Below are positions 4,174-5,190 of a stretch of 5,190 nucleotides of DNA, piece by piece. Below the pieces are notes generated by a model. That model ran no database searches. It was not told the DNA's origin and saw nothing but the letters and a program-made list of their open reading frames with translations. The stretch's first letter is position 1. Every line of letters starts with the position of its first letter. Source of the DNA: an uncultured Collinsella sp. (GTDB lineage Bacteria; Actinomycetota; Coriobacteriia; Coriobacteriales; Coriobacteriaceae); the NCBI GenBank assembly GCA_958446785.1, contig CAUCXP010000134.1, positions 1 through 5,190 on the forward strand, in the 5' to 3' direction. The position numbers were made by a program, and so were the translations under genes.

Positions 4174-5190
4174 ATGGCTACACTTTCCGAACAAGAACGC
4201 AAGCGCATCCAGCGATACTGCATCTGTCCCAAGGTTGCCGGCGCGGCGCTTGCCATGGCGTTTGTGCTGCCTTTTTTGATCATTCCCTTCGAAATGATTG
4301 ACGATATCGTCTTCCATCATGAAAGCTTCCAGGAGACGGGCATGATGACCGCCTTGGCGCTCACCGCCGTCGAGCTCGCCATCTTCTGCTACTGCGCGCT
4401 CGCGCCGCGCTTTGGCATGCGCGGCAAGCAGTGGAAAGAAATGCAGCACCGACTCGTCGTCGAGCAGGCTGAGAAAGACCGCTCGGCACAAATCGCAGGT
4501 GTTATCGGTACGCAGGCCGCCGCGCGCCTGCTCAAGAACAGCGACAACGAGACCGCACGCAACCTGGGCGGCGCGGCAGAAGTCGCCGCTGCCGTAGGCG
4601 CCGTCGCCACCGCGGCAGACGTGCTCGCCGAAAGCTTTGCCAACGCAAAGGCCATGGCAGAGGCCTGTGGCGTGCCTATCCCCCGTGCAAAAAAGTGGAT
4701 CGTCGCGCTTGTGGCGCTGCCCCTCGCGATCGTGTGCGGTGCCTATATCCCGCAGCTGGCGCAGGGAAACATCGAGATGCAACAGAACGCAGCGGCCGCG
4801 GCCGAGCAGATCGCCATCGCTCGCAAGGCATTAGAGCCCGCATGCGAGCACGTGTCCGCCGATGATCCCTACGAGCGATATCAAGATTACGGCTATCATG
4901 TCCGCGGCTATCTGCACGAAGGCGACTCCGACGCCCAGAAGACCTATACGTATCTGGACTTTGACAACAAGGGGACGCTCAAGGAAGTGAGCTACGCGGC
5001 AGAGGTCGACCCCAGCGCGAGCCTCGAGGATAACCTTGCCCGCATCGAACGCGAGCTTGACGAGCTTTCCTCTGCCGTTCAAACCGTTGACGTCAAGACG
5101 GTGAGCCCCGAGCTCTTGGCACCGCAGAAACTCCCCGAAGAGTTTAGGCAGGCATTTTTGAACGGCTCACTCTACGAGAGAATCTCTATC
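4174..5190 (+). CDS. Three-TM membrane protein of unknown function, 3' end cut by window edge
   Basis: An open frame of 339 codons runs off the right edge. AAGGAG at 4163-4168, 5 nt before the ATG, fixes the start. The N-terminus is charged (EQERKRIQRY). Predicted membrane helices lie at about 21-39 (VAGAALAMAFVLPFLIIPF), 57-76 (ending AVELAIFCYCALA) and 175-193 (IVALVALPLAIVCGA). Positive residues flank helix 2 on its C-terminal side (RFGMRGKQWK) and precede helix 3 (RAKKW), so residues 79-174 should be cytoplasmic and residues 194 onward outside the cell. The cytoplasmic part is Ala-rich and helical (about 95-165), possibly a coiled coil. The outer part includes an acidic, Tyr-rich region (DDPYERYQDYGYH) and a helix ERELDELSS. 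I do not recognise the family. It follows the DUF3592-like gene by 63 nt in the same direction and may share its transcript. Confidence 0.82.
   Translation, partial: MATLSEQERKRIQRYCICPKVAGAALAMAFVLPFLIIPFEMIDDIVFHHESFQETGMMTALALTAVELAIFCYCALAPRFGMRGKQWKEMQHRLVVEQAEKDRSAQIAGVIGTQAAARLLKNSDNETARNLGGAAEVAAAVGAVATAADVLAESFANAKAMAEACGVPIPRAKKWIVALVALPLAIVCGAYIPQLAQGNIEMQQNAAAAAEQIAIARKALEPACEHVSADDPYERYQDYGYHVRGYLHEGDSDAQKTYTYLDFDNKGTLKEVSYAAEVDPSASLEDNLARIERELDELSSAVQTVDVKTVSPELLAPQKLPEEFRQAFLNGSLYERISI

Noticed and set aside
3922..4782. 286-codon minus-strand frame
   Set aside because: It is opposite the DUF3592-like 3' half and the three-TM gene. His, Asp, Arg-rich translation without domains marks it as a shadow, while the plus strand has ribosome binding sites and membrane helices.
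1..5190. tRNA or rRNA genes
   Set aside because: I saw no cloverleaf-like set with a T-loop GTTCRA motif, nor any ribosomal RNA core sequence, on either strand.

Overview
The window looks like a moderately GC-rich actinobacterial chromosome of the Coriobacteriia, most likely Collinsella or a close relative. I infer this from the codon use, the style of the tRNA-modification proteins, a zinc-ribbon/TipAS-type regulator, and a REP-like palindrome built on TGTGACAAAGGGAC. The genus is a judgement from recall, not a search result. Apart from one AT-rich patch (about 1930-1980), composition is fairly even.

Layout, left to right. (1) 1-534, minus strand: most of trmO (tsaA), a tRNA t6A37 methyltransferase, with its C-terminus off the left edge. 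(2) 666-1493, plus strand, divergent from trmO: an unusual regulator with an XRE helix-turn-helix, a Cys4 zinc ribbon and a TipAS-like ligand-binding domain. A sigma70-like promoter and an inverted repeat lie upstream of it. (3) 1545-1790, plus: a small CPYC glutaredoxin, probably co-transcribed with the regulator. (4) 1791-2503: an accessory patch. Two near-identical 55-nt hairpins (1843-1897 and 2392-2446) bracket what looks like a decayed toxin-antitoxin locus. It has an AT-rich operator/promoter, a 35-codon remnant of a toxin C-terminus, and an intact ribbon-helix-helix antitoxin. (5) 2504-3463, minus: a tRNA-dihydrouridine synthase, convergent with the antitoxin. (6) 3478-3508: a perfect 31-bp palindrome in the divergent gap. 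(7) 3581-4110, plus: a DUF3592-like membrane protein split by a frameshift at a run of eight C. (8) 4174-5190, plus: a three-TM membrane protein of unknown function, cut by the right edge.

How the parts relate. trmO and dus are both tRNA-modification genes but are not in one operon. The regulator and glutaredoxin form a plausible ligand- or redox-responsive pair. The two membrane genes at the right probably form a co-directional unit. The points most worth following up are the three-domain regulator, the hairpin-bracketed orphan antitoxin, and the C8 tract that may make the DUF3592 gene switchable.
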